Assembly: GCA_027587225.1 (NCBI GenBank)
Contig: JAPDDQ010000046.1
Coordinates: 1 to 59,568, forward strand
Length of the DNA: 59,568 nt
Direction: 5' to 3'
Origin: Solirubrobacter taibaiensis
Lineage (GTDB): Bacteria > Actinomycetota > Thermoleophilia > Solirubrobacterales > Solirubrobacteraceae
This document shows, piece after piece, positions 33,504 to 45,723 of this stretch. Numbering within the stretch: position 1 is the first letter of the stretch; every line of letters begins with the position of its first letter. The position numbers and the translations under genes are program-made. The notes beneath the pieces are model-generated. The model was not told the origin of the DNA, made no database searches, and was given only the letters and a program-made list of their open reading frames with translations.

Positions 33504-35177
33504 TTGAGCCAAGGCTCGCGGAACGACCCGGGACAGTGGTTCGAAGCTCAGCCGCTGTGGTTCAAGACGGCCGTGTTCTATGAGATCCACACACGCGCCT
33601 TCTTCGACGCCAACGGCGACGGTTCCGGGGACTTCCGCGGCCTCACCGAGAAGCTCGACTACCTGCAGTGGCTGGGCGTGGACTGCATCTGGCTGCTGCC
33701 GTTCTTCCAGTCGCCGTTGCGTGACGGCGGCTACGACATCAGCGACTTCCTCGAGATCCAGCCCGACTACGGCACGGTCGAGGACGTCCGGGGCTTCATC
33801 GAAGCCGCCCACCAGCGCGGCATCCGCGTGATCGCCGACCTGGTGATGAACCACACCTCCAGCGATCACGCCTGGTTCCAGGAGTCGCGCAAAGGCGGCG
33901 CGAAGCGCGACTGGTACGTGTGGTCCGACGATCCCAGCCGGTACTCCGAAGCGCGGATCATCTTCACCGACACCGAGAGCTCGAACTGGAGCTGGGACGA
34001 CGAGGCGCAGGCCTACTACTGGCACCGCTTCTTCTCCCATCAGCCCGACCTGAACTTCGACAACCCCGAAGTCCAAGACGCGATGATCGAGGTCCTCCAC
34101 TTCTGGCTGGACCTGGGCATGGACGGCTTCCGGCTCGACGCGGTGCCCTACCTGTACGAGCGCGACGGCACCAACGGCGAGAACCTGCCGGAGACACACG
34201 CCTACCTCAAGCGAGTCCGGGCCGAGATCGACCGCCTGTACCCCGATCGCGTCCTGCTGGCCGAGGCCAACCAGTGGCCGGCCGACGTCGTCGAGTACTT
34301 CGGTGACGGCGACGAGTGCCACATGGCGTTCCACTTCCCGGTCATGCCGCGCATGTTCATGGCGGTGCGGAGGGAAGAAGCGAACCCCATCTACGAGATC
34401 CTCGAACAGACGCCGGGCATCCCGGACAACTGCCAGTGGGGCCTGTTCCTGCGCAACCACGACGAGCTCACGCTCGAGATGGTCACCGACGAGGAACGCG
34501 ACTACATGTACGCGGAGTACGCCAAGGACCCGCGGATGAAGATCAACGTCGGCATCCGCCGGCGGCTCGCGCCGCTGATGGAGGGTGGCCGCGACGAGAT
34601 CGAGCTGCTGCACGCGATCCTCTTCAGCCTCCCGGGCGCGCCGGTCCTGTACTACGGCGACGAGATCATGATGGGCGACAACGTCTACCTCGGCGACCGC
34701 GACGGCGTCCGCACGCCGATGCAGTGGAGCGGGGACCGCAACGGCGGCTTCAGCCGCGCGGACTTCGCCCAGCTGTACGCCCCGCCGCTGATGGACCCGC
34801 TGTACGGCTTCCAGGCCGTCAACGTCGAAGCCCAGATGCGCACGCCGTACAGCCTGCTGCGCTGGCTGCGCCGCTTCGTCGCCATCCGCAAGGAGCACCC
34901 GGTGTTCGGCCTCGGCACCTACGACCCGCTGGAGCCGTCCAACACCAAGATCTTCGCCCACGTCCGCACGTACGAGGAAGACGTGATGTTGTGTGTGCAC
35001 AACCTTGCGCGCTCCGCCCAGGCGGTGGAGCTCGACCTGTCCGCCTATGAAGGACATTCCCCCGTGGAGATCTTCGGCCGCTCGCGCTTCCCGCGCATCG
35101 GCGAGCTCCCCTACCTGCTCACGCTCGCACCGCGCGGTTTCTATTGGTTCCAACTGGTGAAAGATGAGCCGGAATGA
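33504..35177 (+). CDS. treS: Trehalose synthase (maltose/trehalose isomerase)
   Basis: A 557-aa GH13_16 enzyme from TTG 33504 with AGGTG upstream. FYEIHTRAFFDANGDGSGDF, WLLPFFQSPLRDGGYDISDF, nucleophile D212 in GFRLDAVPYLYERDGTNGEN, acid/base E254 in LLAEANQWP and FLRNHDELTLEMV are TreS signatures that separate it from oligo-1,6-glucosidases. It interconverts trehalose and maltose; maltose is passed to the kinase encoded next. It is not fused to maltokinase as in some bacteria. It starts 1 bp after glgE and overlaps mak by 4 bp. Confidence 0.95.
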   Translation: MSQGSRNDPGQWFEAQPLWFKTAVFYEIHTRAFFDANGDGSGDFRGLTEKLDYLQWLGVDCIWLLPFFQSPLRDGGYDISDFLEIQPDYGTVEDVRGFIEAAHQRGIRVIADLVMNHTSSDHAWFQESRKGGAKRDWYVWSDDPSRYSEARIIFTDTESSNWSWDDEAQAYYWHRFFSHQPDLNFDNPEVQDAMIEVLHFWLDLGMDGFRLDAVPYLYERDGTNGENLPETHAYLKRVRAEIDRLYPDRVLLAEANQWPADVVEYFGDGDECHMAFHFPVMPRMFMAVRREEANPIYEILEQTPGIPDNCQWGLFLRNHDELTLEMVTDEERDYMYAEYAKDPRMKINVGIRRRLAPLMEGGRDEIELLHAILFSLPGAPVLYYGDEIMMGDNVYLGDRDGVRTPMQWSGDRNGGFSRADFAQLYAPPLMDPLYGFQAVNVEAQMRTPYSLLRWLRRFVAIRKEHPVFGLGTYDPLEPSNTKIFAHVRTYEEDVMLCVHNLARSAQAVELDLSAYEGHSPVEIFGRSRFPRIGELPYLLTLAPRGFYWFQLVKDEPE

Positions 35178-36520
35178 CCAGCGACCTGACTTTCATCGAC
35201 GAACAGGTGCTCAACGAGTGGGTCGTGGCCCAGCGGTGGTTCGCGTCCAAGACCCGTGAGGTGTCGAGCGTCGAGATCGTCGATTCGGTCTGGCTCTCGG
35301 ACGAGCTGGTGCTGTGCCTGATCGAGGCCCGCTTCCCCGTTGGTACGCACGAGACCTACCAGGTGCCGCTCGCGCTGCGCCGGGGCGGCGACGGCGAGCC
35401 GATCTTCGAGGCGGACGGCTCGGCCGTCTACGACGCGCTGGCGGACCCGGAGACGGGCCGTGAGCTGCTCAAGGCGATGCACGCCGGCCGCGACGTCGGC
35501 GACTTCGCCTTCCGCTGGACGGCCGGCGAGGCCCCGGACGAGTCGTTGAACGTCCGCCCGGTCGGCGTCGAGCAGTCCAACACGTCGATCGTCTTCGGCA
35601 ACGAGCTGATCATGAAGGCCATCCGGCGGATCGAGCCGGGCGTGAACCCGGAGCTCGAGCTGCTGCGGTTCCTGACCAAGCGCGGCTTCCCGCACATCGC
35701 CGCCTTGCACGGCTGGTACGAGGTCGACGGCCGCCACGTGTCCGCGACGCTCGGGATTCTGCAGGAGTTCCTGGACGGTGCCCACGACGGATGGGAGCTG
35801 ACGCTGGACGAGCTCGCGTCCGACCCGGAGGGCCTGCTGGATCGCGTCGAGGACCTCGGCGTCGTCATCGGCGAGTTGCACACCGCGCTCGGCAGCGACA
35901 ACTCCGACCCGGACTTCGCGCCCGTCGAGCCCTCCGCCGAGTCGCTCTCGATCCTGTACGCCGACGTCGACGAGCAGATCGAGCGCGTCTTCCTCGACCT
36001 GCCGGAGAGCGAAGCCACCGCCCCGATCCAGGGCCGCGGCCAGGACGTGCGCGAGAAGCTCTCGCTGCTGGCGCACGCGACCGTCGGAGGCCGCGTGATC
36101 CGCACCCACGGCGACCTCCACCTGGGCCAGACGATGCTGTCTTCACGCGGGTGGGTGGTGCTGGACTTCGAGGGCGAGCCCGCGCGCCCGCTCCCCGAAC
36201 GCCGCCTCAAGCGCTCGCCGCTGCGCGACGTGGCGGGCATGCTGCGGTCGTTCTCCTACGCCACCGCGGGCTCCAAGCTCCTGCGCGGGCACGAGGCGCC
36301 GGACGGCTGGGAGGAGCGTGCACGCGAACGCTTCCTGGCTGGGTATCACCGGGCCGTGGACAGCAGCCTGCTGCCCCCGGGCCAGCAGGCCACCGAGCAG
36401 TTGCTGGCCGTCTTCGAGATGGAGAAGGCCGTCTACGAGTTGCGATACGAGCTGAACAACCGACCCGACTGGGTCGCGATCCCGGTCGCAGGGATCCTGC
36501 GGCTCCTGGAATCGGAGTGA
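35174..36520 (+). CDS. mak: Maltokinase
   Basis: A 448-aa protein (also called Pep2) starting at the ATGA overlap with treS. An N-terminal cap domain (WVVAQRWFASKTREV) is followed by an aminoglycoside-phosphotransferase-like kinase with VEQSNTSIVFGNELIMKAIRR (nucleotide-contact lysine), the catalytic loop RTHGDLHLGQTML, metal-binding VVLDFEGEPARPLPERR and RDVAGMLRSFSYA. It phosphorylates maltose with ATP to maltose 1-phosphate, the donor for GlgE. Its position between treS and glgB completes the trehalose-to-glucan route. Confidence 0.95.
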   Translation: MTSDLTFIDEQVLNEWVVAQRWFASKTREVSSVEIVDSVWLSDELVLCLIEARFPVGTHETYQVPLALRRGGDGEPIFEADGSAVYDALADPETGRELLKAMHAGRDVGDFAFRWTAGEAPDESLNVRPVGVEQSNTSIVFGNELIMKAIRRIEPGVNPELELLRFLTKRGFPHIAALHGWYEVDGRHVSATLGILQEFLDGAHDGWELTLDELASDPEGLLDRVEDLGVVIGELHTALGSDNSDPDFAPVEPSAESLSILYADVDEQIERVFLDLPESEATAPIQGRGQDVREKLSLLAHATVGGRVIRTHGDLHLGQTMLSSRGWVVLDFEGEPARPLPERRLKRSPLRDVAGMLRSFSYATAGSKLLRGHEAPDGWEERARERFLAGYHRAVDSSLLPPGQQATEQLLAVFEMEKAVYELRYELNNRPDWVAIPVAGILRLLESE

Positions 36521-36527
36521 GACGAGA

Positions 36528-38711
36528 ATGAGCGAAGCCGACCAGCTGGTCTCCCGCCAGCACGCGAACCCGCACGGGTACCTCGGTGCCCACCCTGACA
36601 ATGGCTCGGGCGTGGTGATCCGCACCTTCCGGCCGGCGGCCTCCAAGGTCGAGGTCGTGGTCGCCGACGGCACCCATTCCGCGCTGGAGCAGGTGCACCC
36701 CGGCGGCGTCTTCGAGGGCCACATCAAGGGCGTGGACCTGCCGCTCTCCTACAAGCTCGAGGTCGACTACGGCGACTCGGGCACGGTCACGATCGACGAT
36801 CCGTACCGCTTCCTGCCGACGATCGGCGAGCTCGACGTCCACCTGCTGGGCGAGGGCCGCCACCAGGAGCTGTGGGAGCGCCTCGGCGCGCACGTGACCG
36901 AGGTCGACGGGGTCACCGGCACCTCGTTCGCCGTCTGGGCGCCGTCCGCGAAGGCCGTGTCCGTCGTCGGCGACTTCAACTACTGGGACGGCCGCATCCA
37001 CCCGATGCGCACGCTCGGCTCCTCCGGCATCTGGGAGCTGTTCCTGCCCGACGTCGGGGACGGCGCCCGGTACAAGTTCGAGATCCTGGCCCAGGACGGG
37101 GAGATCCGCCTGAAGGCCGATCCCGTCGCCTTCGCCACCGAAGTCCCGCCCAAGACCGCTTCGGTGGTCAGCGACTCCAAGCACGAGTGGGCCGACGCCA
37201 AGTGGCTGGAGAAGCGCCGCAAGTCCGACTCCCAGGTCGGCCCGATGTCGGTGTACGAGGTCCATCTGGGCTCGTGGCGGCTGAACCCGCTCGAGGGCAA
37301 CCGGCCGCTGAACTACCTCGAGCTGGCCGACGAGCTGTCCGCGTACGCGAAGGACATGGGCTTCACCCACATCGAGCTGCTGCCGGTGATGGCGCACCCG
37401 TTCACGGGCTCGTGGGGCTACCAGGTGACCGGGTACTTCGCGCCCACGCCGCGCCACGGCTCCCCGGACGACCTGCGCGAGTTCGTCGACCGCCTCCACC
37501 AGAACGGGGTCGGCGTGATCCTCGACTGGGTCCCGGCGCACTTCCCGCGCGACGACTTCGCGCTCGCCCGCTTCGACGGCACGGCGCTGTACGAGCACGC
37601 GGACCCGCGCCGCGGCGCGCACCCGGACTGGGGCACGCTCGTCTTCAACTACGGGCGCCACGAGGTCCGCAACTTCCTCGTCTCCAACGCCCTGTTCTGG
37701 CTCCAGGAGTACCACGCCGACGGCATCCGTGTGGACGCCGTGGCCTCGATGCTCTACCTCGACTACTCGCGCGAGGACGGCGAGTGGGTGCCGAACGAGT
37801 ACGGCGGCAACGAGGACCTCGAGGCCGTCCAGTTCCTGAAGGAGTTCAACGAGATCGTCCACAGCCGCGAGCCGGGCGTGATCAGTGCCGCCGAGGAATC
37901 GACGGCGTGGCCGGGCGTCTCGCGCCCCACGTACCTCGGCGGGCTCGGGTTCGGCTTCAAATGGAACATGGGCTGGATGCACGACACCCTGGCCTACTTC
38001 CAGAACGACCCGATCTACCGCCGCTACCACCACCACGAGCTGACCTTCAGCCTCGTGTACGCGTTCACGGAGAACTTCATCCTCCCGCTGTCGCACGACG
38101 AGGTGGTCCACGGCAAGGGCTCGCTGCTGACGAAGATGCCGGGCGACCGCTGGCAGAAGCTCGCGAACCTGCGCTCCCTGTACGCCTACATGTGGGCGCA
38201 CCCCGGCAAGAAGCTGCTGTTCATGGGCCAGGAGTTCGCCCAGGAGCAGGAGTGGAGCGAGGACCGCTCGCTGGACTGGCACCTGCTGGAGAACCCCGAG
38301 CACAGCGGCATCCAGTCGCTCGTGCGCGACCTGAACAAGGCCTACCAGGCCGAGCCGGCGCTGTGGGAGATGGATTCCGACGGCGCGGGCTTCTGGTGGA
38401 CCGAGGCCAACGCGGCGGACGACAACGTGATCGCGTTCGCGCGCCGGACCAAGGACTCCAAGCGCGTGGCGATGTTCGTCGGCAACTTCTCGCCCGTGCC
38501 GCGCGAGAACTACCGCATCGGGCTGCCGCGCTCCGGCCGCTGGAAGGAGCTCGTCAACTCCGACGCGACCACCTACGGCGGGTCCGGCGTCGGCAACATG
38601 GGTGGCGTGGACGCCGAGGACGAGGGCTGGCACGGCCAGCCGTTCAGCGCCCCGGTCACCCTCCCCCCATTGGGGGCGATTTGGCTCGTCCCTGAAGAAG
38701 CGGAGGCGTAG
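36528..38711 (+). CDS. glgB: 1,4-alpha-glucan branching enzyme
   Basis: A 727-aa protein from ATG 36528. An N-terminal CBM48-like region (HANPHGYLGAHPDNG) and second beta module (GTSFAVWAPSAKAVSVVGDFNYWDG) precede the GH13_9 barrel. Nucleophile D403 lies in GIRVDAVASMLYLDYSR, acid/base E456 in ISAAEESTAWP, and LPLSHDEVVHGKGSLL and FMGQEFAQEQEW are present. The positions almost equal those of E. coli GlgB (405/458). It introduces alpha-1,6 branches into the glucan made by GlgE. It is the last glucan gene of the operon, 7 bp after mak. Confidence 0.96.
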   Translation: MSEADQLVSRQHANPHGYLGAHPDNGSGVVIRTFRPAASKVEVVVADGTHSALEQVHPGGVFEGHIKGVDLPLSYKLEVDYGDSGTVTIDDPYRFLPTIGELDVHLLGEGRHQELWERLGAHVTEVDGVTGTSFAVWAPSAKAVSVVGDFNYWDGRIHPMRTLGSSGIWELFLPDVGDGARYKFEILAQDGEIRLKADPVAFATEVPPKTASVVSDSKHEWADAKWLEKRRKSDSQVGPMSVYEVHLGSWRLNPLEGNRPLNYLELADELSAYAKDMGFTHIELLPVMAHPFTGSWGYQVTGYFAPTPRHGSPDDLREFVDRLHQNGVGVILDWVPAHFPRDDFALARFDGTALYEHADPRRGAHPDWGTLVFNYGRHEVRNFLVSNALFWLQEYHADGIRVDAVASMLYLDYSREDGEWVPNEYGGNEDLEAVQFLKEFNEIVHSREPGVISAAEESTAWPGVSRPTYLGGLGFGFKWNMGWMHDTLAYFQNDPIYRRYHHHELTFSLVYAFTENFILPLSHDEVVHGKGSLLTKMPGDRWQKLANLRSLYAYMWAHPGKKLLFMGQEFAQEQEWSEDRSLDWHLLENPEHSGIQSLVRDLNKAYQAEPALWEMDSDGAGFWWTEANAADDNVIAFARRTKDSKRVAMFVGNFSPVPRENYRIGLPRSGRWKELVNSDATTYGGSGVGNMGGVDAEDEGWHGQPFSAPVTLPPLGAIWLVPEEAEA

Positions 38712-38727
38712 GCCGATCTAAGGAGGT

Positions 38728-39684
38728 GTGATCGAAGAACGCAGACTGATGGGCCCGGTTTCCGGGCTGCTCTGGCTCGCCGCCGTTGCGGTGGCCGTCG
38801 TCTGCTTCTTCCTTCCCGGGGCCCCGCAGGAGCACCAACCGCTCTTCTGGGGCCTCACCGCCCTCACCGCGGCGTACGCCGTCGCCTGCGTCACCCGCCT
38901 GATCCCGTGGGAGCGGGCGTCCCTGGGCGCGCACGCGGCGATGATCGTCGGCGCGCAGCCGCTGATCGTCGCCGCGCTGTGGCTGACCGGCGGCGCGGAC
39001 TCCTACCTGGGACCGATGCTGGTCCTGCCGATGCTGTACGTCGCGTACTTCTTCCCGCTGCGGTACGCGGTGCCGCTCGGCGCGCTGGAGATCGCCACCT
39101 ACGCGTCGCCGATCCTCACCTCGGCGGGGCCTGACCACCTGATCGTGCACCGCGCGCTGGCCTACGCCGTGGGCTACGCGGGCCTCGTGGCCATCATCCA
39201 GTTCCTCAAGCGCCGGCTGGTGGAGGCTGAGCGCGTGCAGCACCACATGGCACGGGTCGACCCGCTCACCGGGCTCGCGAACCGGCGCGCATTCGACGAG
39301 GCGCTCGACCGCGCGTTCGGCGCCCCGTTCACCGTGCTGCTCGTCGACATCGACTTCTTCAAGCGGATCAACGACCGCTACGGCCACACCACGGGCGATC
39401 GCGTGCTCCGGGAACTCGCCGCGCACCTGTCGGCCGAGGTCCGCGCGGGCGACTGCCTGGCCCGGATCGGCGGCGACGAGTTCGCGCTGGTCGCCGGCGC
39501 CGACTCGGCTGCCCGCCTCACCGAGGCGCTCCGCGGCGCCGGCCGGCGCGTGGACGCCGGCGACGGCCCGGTCTCACTGACCGTGGCCGCAGCCGTCTAC
39601 CCCACCGACGGAGACGACCGGTCTGCGCTCCTGCGCACGCTCGACCGCCGCCTGCACGACATCAAGGACGCGCGCGTTTCCTAA
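38728..39684 (+). CDS. Membrane-bound GGDEF diguanylate cyclase
   Basis: A 318-aa protein from GTG 38728; the ribosome site AGGAGGT (38721-38727) abuts this codon with no spacer, and ATG 38749 is the alternative. Five or six transmembrane helices span residues about 10-165. The GGDEF domain (about 175-315) has ARVDPLTGLANRRAFDEAL, VLLVDIDFFKRINDRYGH, RIGGDEFALV with an intact GGDEF active site, and SLTVAAAVYP. It is expected to make c-di-GMP. It follows glgB by 16 bp on the same strand, so storage-glucan genes and second-messenger synthesis may be co-transcribed. The stop codon lies in the terminator stem. Confidence 0.92.
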   Translation: MIEERRLMGPVSGLLWLAAVAVAVVCFFLPGAPQEHQPLFWGLTALTAAYAVACVTRLIPWERASLGAHAAMIVGAQPLIVAALWLTGGADSYLGPMLVLPMLYVAYFFPLRYAVPLGALEIATYASPILTSAGPDHLIVHRALAYAVGYAGLVAIIQFLKRRLVEAERVQHHMARVDPLTGLANRRAFDEALDRAFGAPFTVLLVDIDFFKRINDRYGHTTGDRVLRELAAHLSAEVRAGDCLARIGGDEFALVAGADSAARLTEALRGAGRRVDAGDGPVSLTVAAAVYPTDGDDRSALLRTLDRRLHDIKDARVS

Positions 39685-39714
39685 AGGGGCCTGGCCCCTT
39701 TATCTAACGCGCGC
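39670..39714. terminator. Two-part hairpin between convergent genes
   Basis: The outer stem is GCGCGCGTT (39670-39678) with AACGCGCGC (39706-39714). After a 3x3 internal loop comes the inner stem TAAAGGGGC (39682-39690) with GCCCCTTTA (39694-39702) and a 3-nt loop. It contains the stop codons of both convergent genes, TAA at 39682 and TAG at 39704-39706. It is likely a bidirectional terminator; the inner stem resembles the palindromes at 1934 and 16081. Confidence 0.75.
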
Positions 39715-40912
39715 GTTTCAGGCTGACCACGCGGCTCGTGCCGGAGACGTGGAGGCCGTTGTCGCGGGGATTGACCACGACGCGGTAGTTCATCGCCCGG
39801 CTGCGCGAGCGGGTCACCGTGAAGGAGTAGCGAGAGCGGTCGCCGGACAGCGCGGTGACGTTGTTGCGCGTCACCGGAATCCAGCGACCGCTTCGCGATT
39901 GGCGCTGAAGCGAGGCCCGGCCGGTGGGCACCGATGGCCAGATCGTGCCTGTCACCCGGGTACGACGAGTGGAGACACGGCTCGTCTTCAGCCCCACCTT
40001 GACGGCCACCATCGCGGTGGAGACACCGCTGGTGACCACGGTCTGGGTGCGCGTCGCGACGCGCAGGCGGGTGGTGGCGAACAGCGGCGGGACGGTCATG
40101 GAGAACGCGCCGGAGCTGTTGGAGGTGGTGGTGGCGACCTGCGCCCACTGGCCCTGGAACGGATAGTCGAGCTTCTCGACGGCGACCGGCGTCGTGCCGG
40201 AGCCGCTCACCGTGCCGCTGATCGTCAGCCCTGTGCCCCAGGTGGGCCGGACGGTCGAGGGCGTGATGCTCACGCCGGTCGGGACGCGGGCGGTCGTGAA
40301 CGTGCGGTTGCTCGTGCGGGTGACGCCCGCGGCGCTCGTCGCGACGGCGCGGAAGTTGTACCGGGTGTTGGCCCGCAGCCCACCCACAGGTGCGTTGACC
40401 GCGACGCTCGAGGTCCCCGATCCGATGCCGACCGTCGGTGTGCGGGTGCCGTACGAGGTCGAGGTGCCGTACTCGAAGTAGACGTTCGTGGCGAGCCCGT
40501 TCGGGTCGATACCCGCGTTGAGCGTCGCCCCGCTGCCCGTCACGGCCGTCGCCGCGCGGCTGGCCACCGAGGGCAACGTCGGGGGCGCGAGAGTCTTGAA
40601 CGTCTTGTCGTCGCCCACCACCGCGCCGTCGTTGGCGGTCACGCGGTAGTGGTAGGTCGTGTTGTTGCTCAGGCCGGTGAGCGTGAGCTTCACGTCCACG
40701 GGCGCGCTGCCGGAGCCCGCATCCCGCGCCGACGTCTTGACGCCGTAGGACGTCGAGGTGCCGTATTCGACCTGGTAGGTCGTCGGCTGGCCGCCGGGGT
40801 TGACCGTGCCCTGAACCTCAGCGGAGCCGGTCGTGATGGACCCCGCAGAGCCCGTCGTGACGACTGGAGCCTGGAAGAGGACGGCGCTGAGAAAGAGAGC
40901 TGCGATCTGCAT
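39704..40912 (-). CDS. Secreted beta-sandwich repeat protein
   Basis: A 402-aa protein from ATG 40912 (MQIAALFLSAVLFQAP, a signal peptide); an ATG further upstream is also in frame. It has two fibronectin-III-like repeats of about 85 residues, each with VxGTVNPGGxxTxYxVEYGTSTSYG-type strands (TTYQVEYGTSTSYGVKT and TNVYFEYGTSTSYGTRT), then a serine/threonine-rich third module (PSTVRPTWGTGLTISGTV) and a basic C-terminal module (RASLQRQSRSGRW). No catalytic motif is seen; an adhesive or wall-associated role is plausible. Its first base is 40 bp from the divergent nucleoside hydrolase. Confidence 0.72.
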   Translation of the reverse strand: MQIAALFLSAVLFQAPVVTTGSAGSITTGSAEVQGTVNPGGQPTTYQVEYGTSTSYGVKTSARDAGSGSAPVDVKLTLTGLSNNTTYHYRVTANDGAVVGDDKTFKTLAPPTLPSVASRAATAVTGSGATLNAGIDPNGLATNVYFEYGTSTSYGTRTPTVGIGSGTSSVAVNAPVGGLRANTRYNFRAVATSAAGVTRTSNRTFTTARVPTGVSITPSTVRPTWGTGLTISGTVSGSGTTPVAVEKLDYPFQGQWAQVATTTSNSSGAFSMTVPPLFATTRLRVATRTQTVVTSGVSTAMVAVKVGLKTSRVSTRRTRVTGTIWPSVPTGRASLQRQSRSGRWIPVTRNNVTALSGDRSRYSFTVTRSRSRAMNYRVVVNPRDNGLHVSGTSRVVSLKRAR

Positions 40913-40952
40913 GGCAGCGGTGTCAACACGCGGCCCGCTTGAATGATGCGCC

Positions 40953-41875
<923 letters not shown>

Positions 41876-41879
<4 letters not shown>

Positions 41880-43602
41880 GCGACGAGTTCCCCTTCCTGC
41901 GCCGTCTCGGCGCGTTCCCGCTGCGCAACGGGCGGACCGAGTTCCGTGTCTGGGCGCCGGAGCCGGAGGAGATCCGCCTGCGCGTGGACGGGGTCGAGCA
42001 CGCGCTGGAACCCGCCGGGTACGGCGTACATGAAGCCGTGATCGAGGCAGGGCCTGGCGACCGGTACGAGTTCGTGCTCGACGGAGAAGCGCTGCCCGAC
42101 CCGTGCTCGCGCTGGCAGCCGGAAGGGCTCCGCGGCCCGTCGCGCGTCTTCGACCCCGGCGCGTTCGCGTGGACCGACAACGCGTTCCGCACCCCGGGCC
42201 TCCACGACGCCGTGATCTACGAGCTGCACGTCGGCACGTTCTCGCCCGAGGGCACGTTCGCGGGCGCGATCCCGTACCTGCAGGGTCTCGCCGACCTGGG
42301 CGTGACCGTGCTCGAGCTGATGCCCGTGGCCGAGTTCCCGGGCAAGCACGGCTGGAGCTACGACGGCGTCTACCTGAGCGCCGCCCAGTCCTCCTACGGC
42401 GGCCCTGAGGCGCTGCAGCAGCTCGTCGACGCCGCGCACGCCGCCGGCCTGGCCGTCGTGCTCGACGTGGTCTACAACCACATCGGCGCCTCCGGGAACA
42501 AGGCGGTGCTCGCCTACGGCCCCTACTTCACGCACAAGCACGAGACGCCCTGGGGCGCTTCCCTGAACGTCGACGGCGAGCACTCCGACGCCGTGCGCGA
42601 GTGGGTCTGCCAGAGCGCGGAGCAGTGGATCCGCGACTTCCACCTCGACGGCCTGCGGCTGGACGCGATCCACGCCATCTCCGACTCCAGCCCCGAGCAT
42701 CTCGTGGCCGAGGTCGCGCGGCGCGTGCACGCCATCCACCCGGGCGCGCTCGTGATCGCCGAGTCCGGGATGAACGACCCGAAGGTGATGCGCGCGCCGG
42801 AGCTGGGCGGCTGGGGCTGCGACGCCGCCTGGGCCGACGACTTCCACCACGCCCTGCGCGTGCTGCTCACGGGCGAGACCCAGGGCTGGTACGAGGAGTT
42901 CGACTCGATCGCGCTGCTGGCCAAGGCCTTCCGCCGCCCGCACGTGCACGACGGCAACTACTCGACGTTCCGCAAGCGACGGTTCGGGGCGCCCGCGTTC
43001 GACGTGGCCCCGGAGCGGTTCGTCGTCTTCTCGGCCGATCACGACCAGGTCGGCAACCGCGCGCTGGGCGACCGACTGCCGGTCGAGACGCGGCCACTCG
43101 CGGCGTTCTGCACGCTTTTGTCACCCTTCACGCCGATGCTCTTCCAGGGCGAGGAATACGGTGAGCGGGCGCCGTTCCAGTTCTTCACGGACCACATCGA
43201 CCCGGAGATCGCCGACGCGACCCGCGAGGGGCGCCGGCGCGAGTTCGCCGCGTTCGCCGCGTTCGCCGGGGAAGAAGTGCCCGACCCGCAGGACCCCGCC
43301 ACCCTCCAGCGCTCCAAGCTGACGCGCGCGGGTCAGCCCGCGGGCCTGCTGGACCTGCACCGCGAGCTGCTGCGCGTGCGCCGCGAGCTGCCGGCGGGCG
43401 ATGTGGACGACGTGACCTTCGACGAGCGGGCCGGCTGGCTCGCCGTCAAGCGCGGTGAGTACACGCTGCTGGCGAACTTCGCCCGCGTGACCGTGCATGT
43501 GCCCCGAGAGCAGACTGAGGAACTAGTGCTGAGCACCCACGAGCCCACGCTCGAACCCGGATTCGTCGTCCTGGCCCCGCTGTCGGGAGCGCTGGTTCGC
43601 TG

Positions 43603-43603
<1 letters not shown>
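41876..43603 (+). CDS. treZ: Malto-oligosyltrehalose trehalohydrolase
   Basis: A 575-aa protein from TTG 41876. The N-terminal CBM48-like domain (GAFPLRNGRTEFRVWAPEPE) precedes a GH13_10 barrel with VIYELHVGTFSPEGTF, ELMPVAEFPGKHGWSYDGVY, DVVYNHIGASGN, nucleophile D263 in GLRLDAIHAISD and acid/base E296 in VIAESGMNDP. It cleaves the alpha-1,4 bond next to the terminal trehalosyl group made by TreY, releasing free trehalose. It is translationally coupled to the nucleoside hydrolase before it, and to glgX after it by a 1-bp TGATG overlap. Confidence 0.95.

Positions 43604-45719
<2,116 letters not shown>

Positions 45720-45723
<4 letters not shown>

Noticed and set aside
36207..38633. An 808-codon minus-strand frame opposite glgB.
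   Set aside because: glgB has complete catalytic motifs in the plus frame; the antisense frame is a codon-bias shadow.
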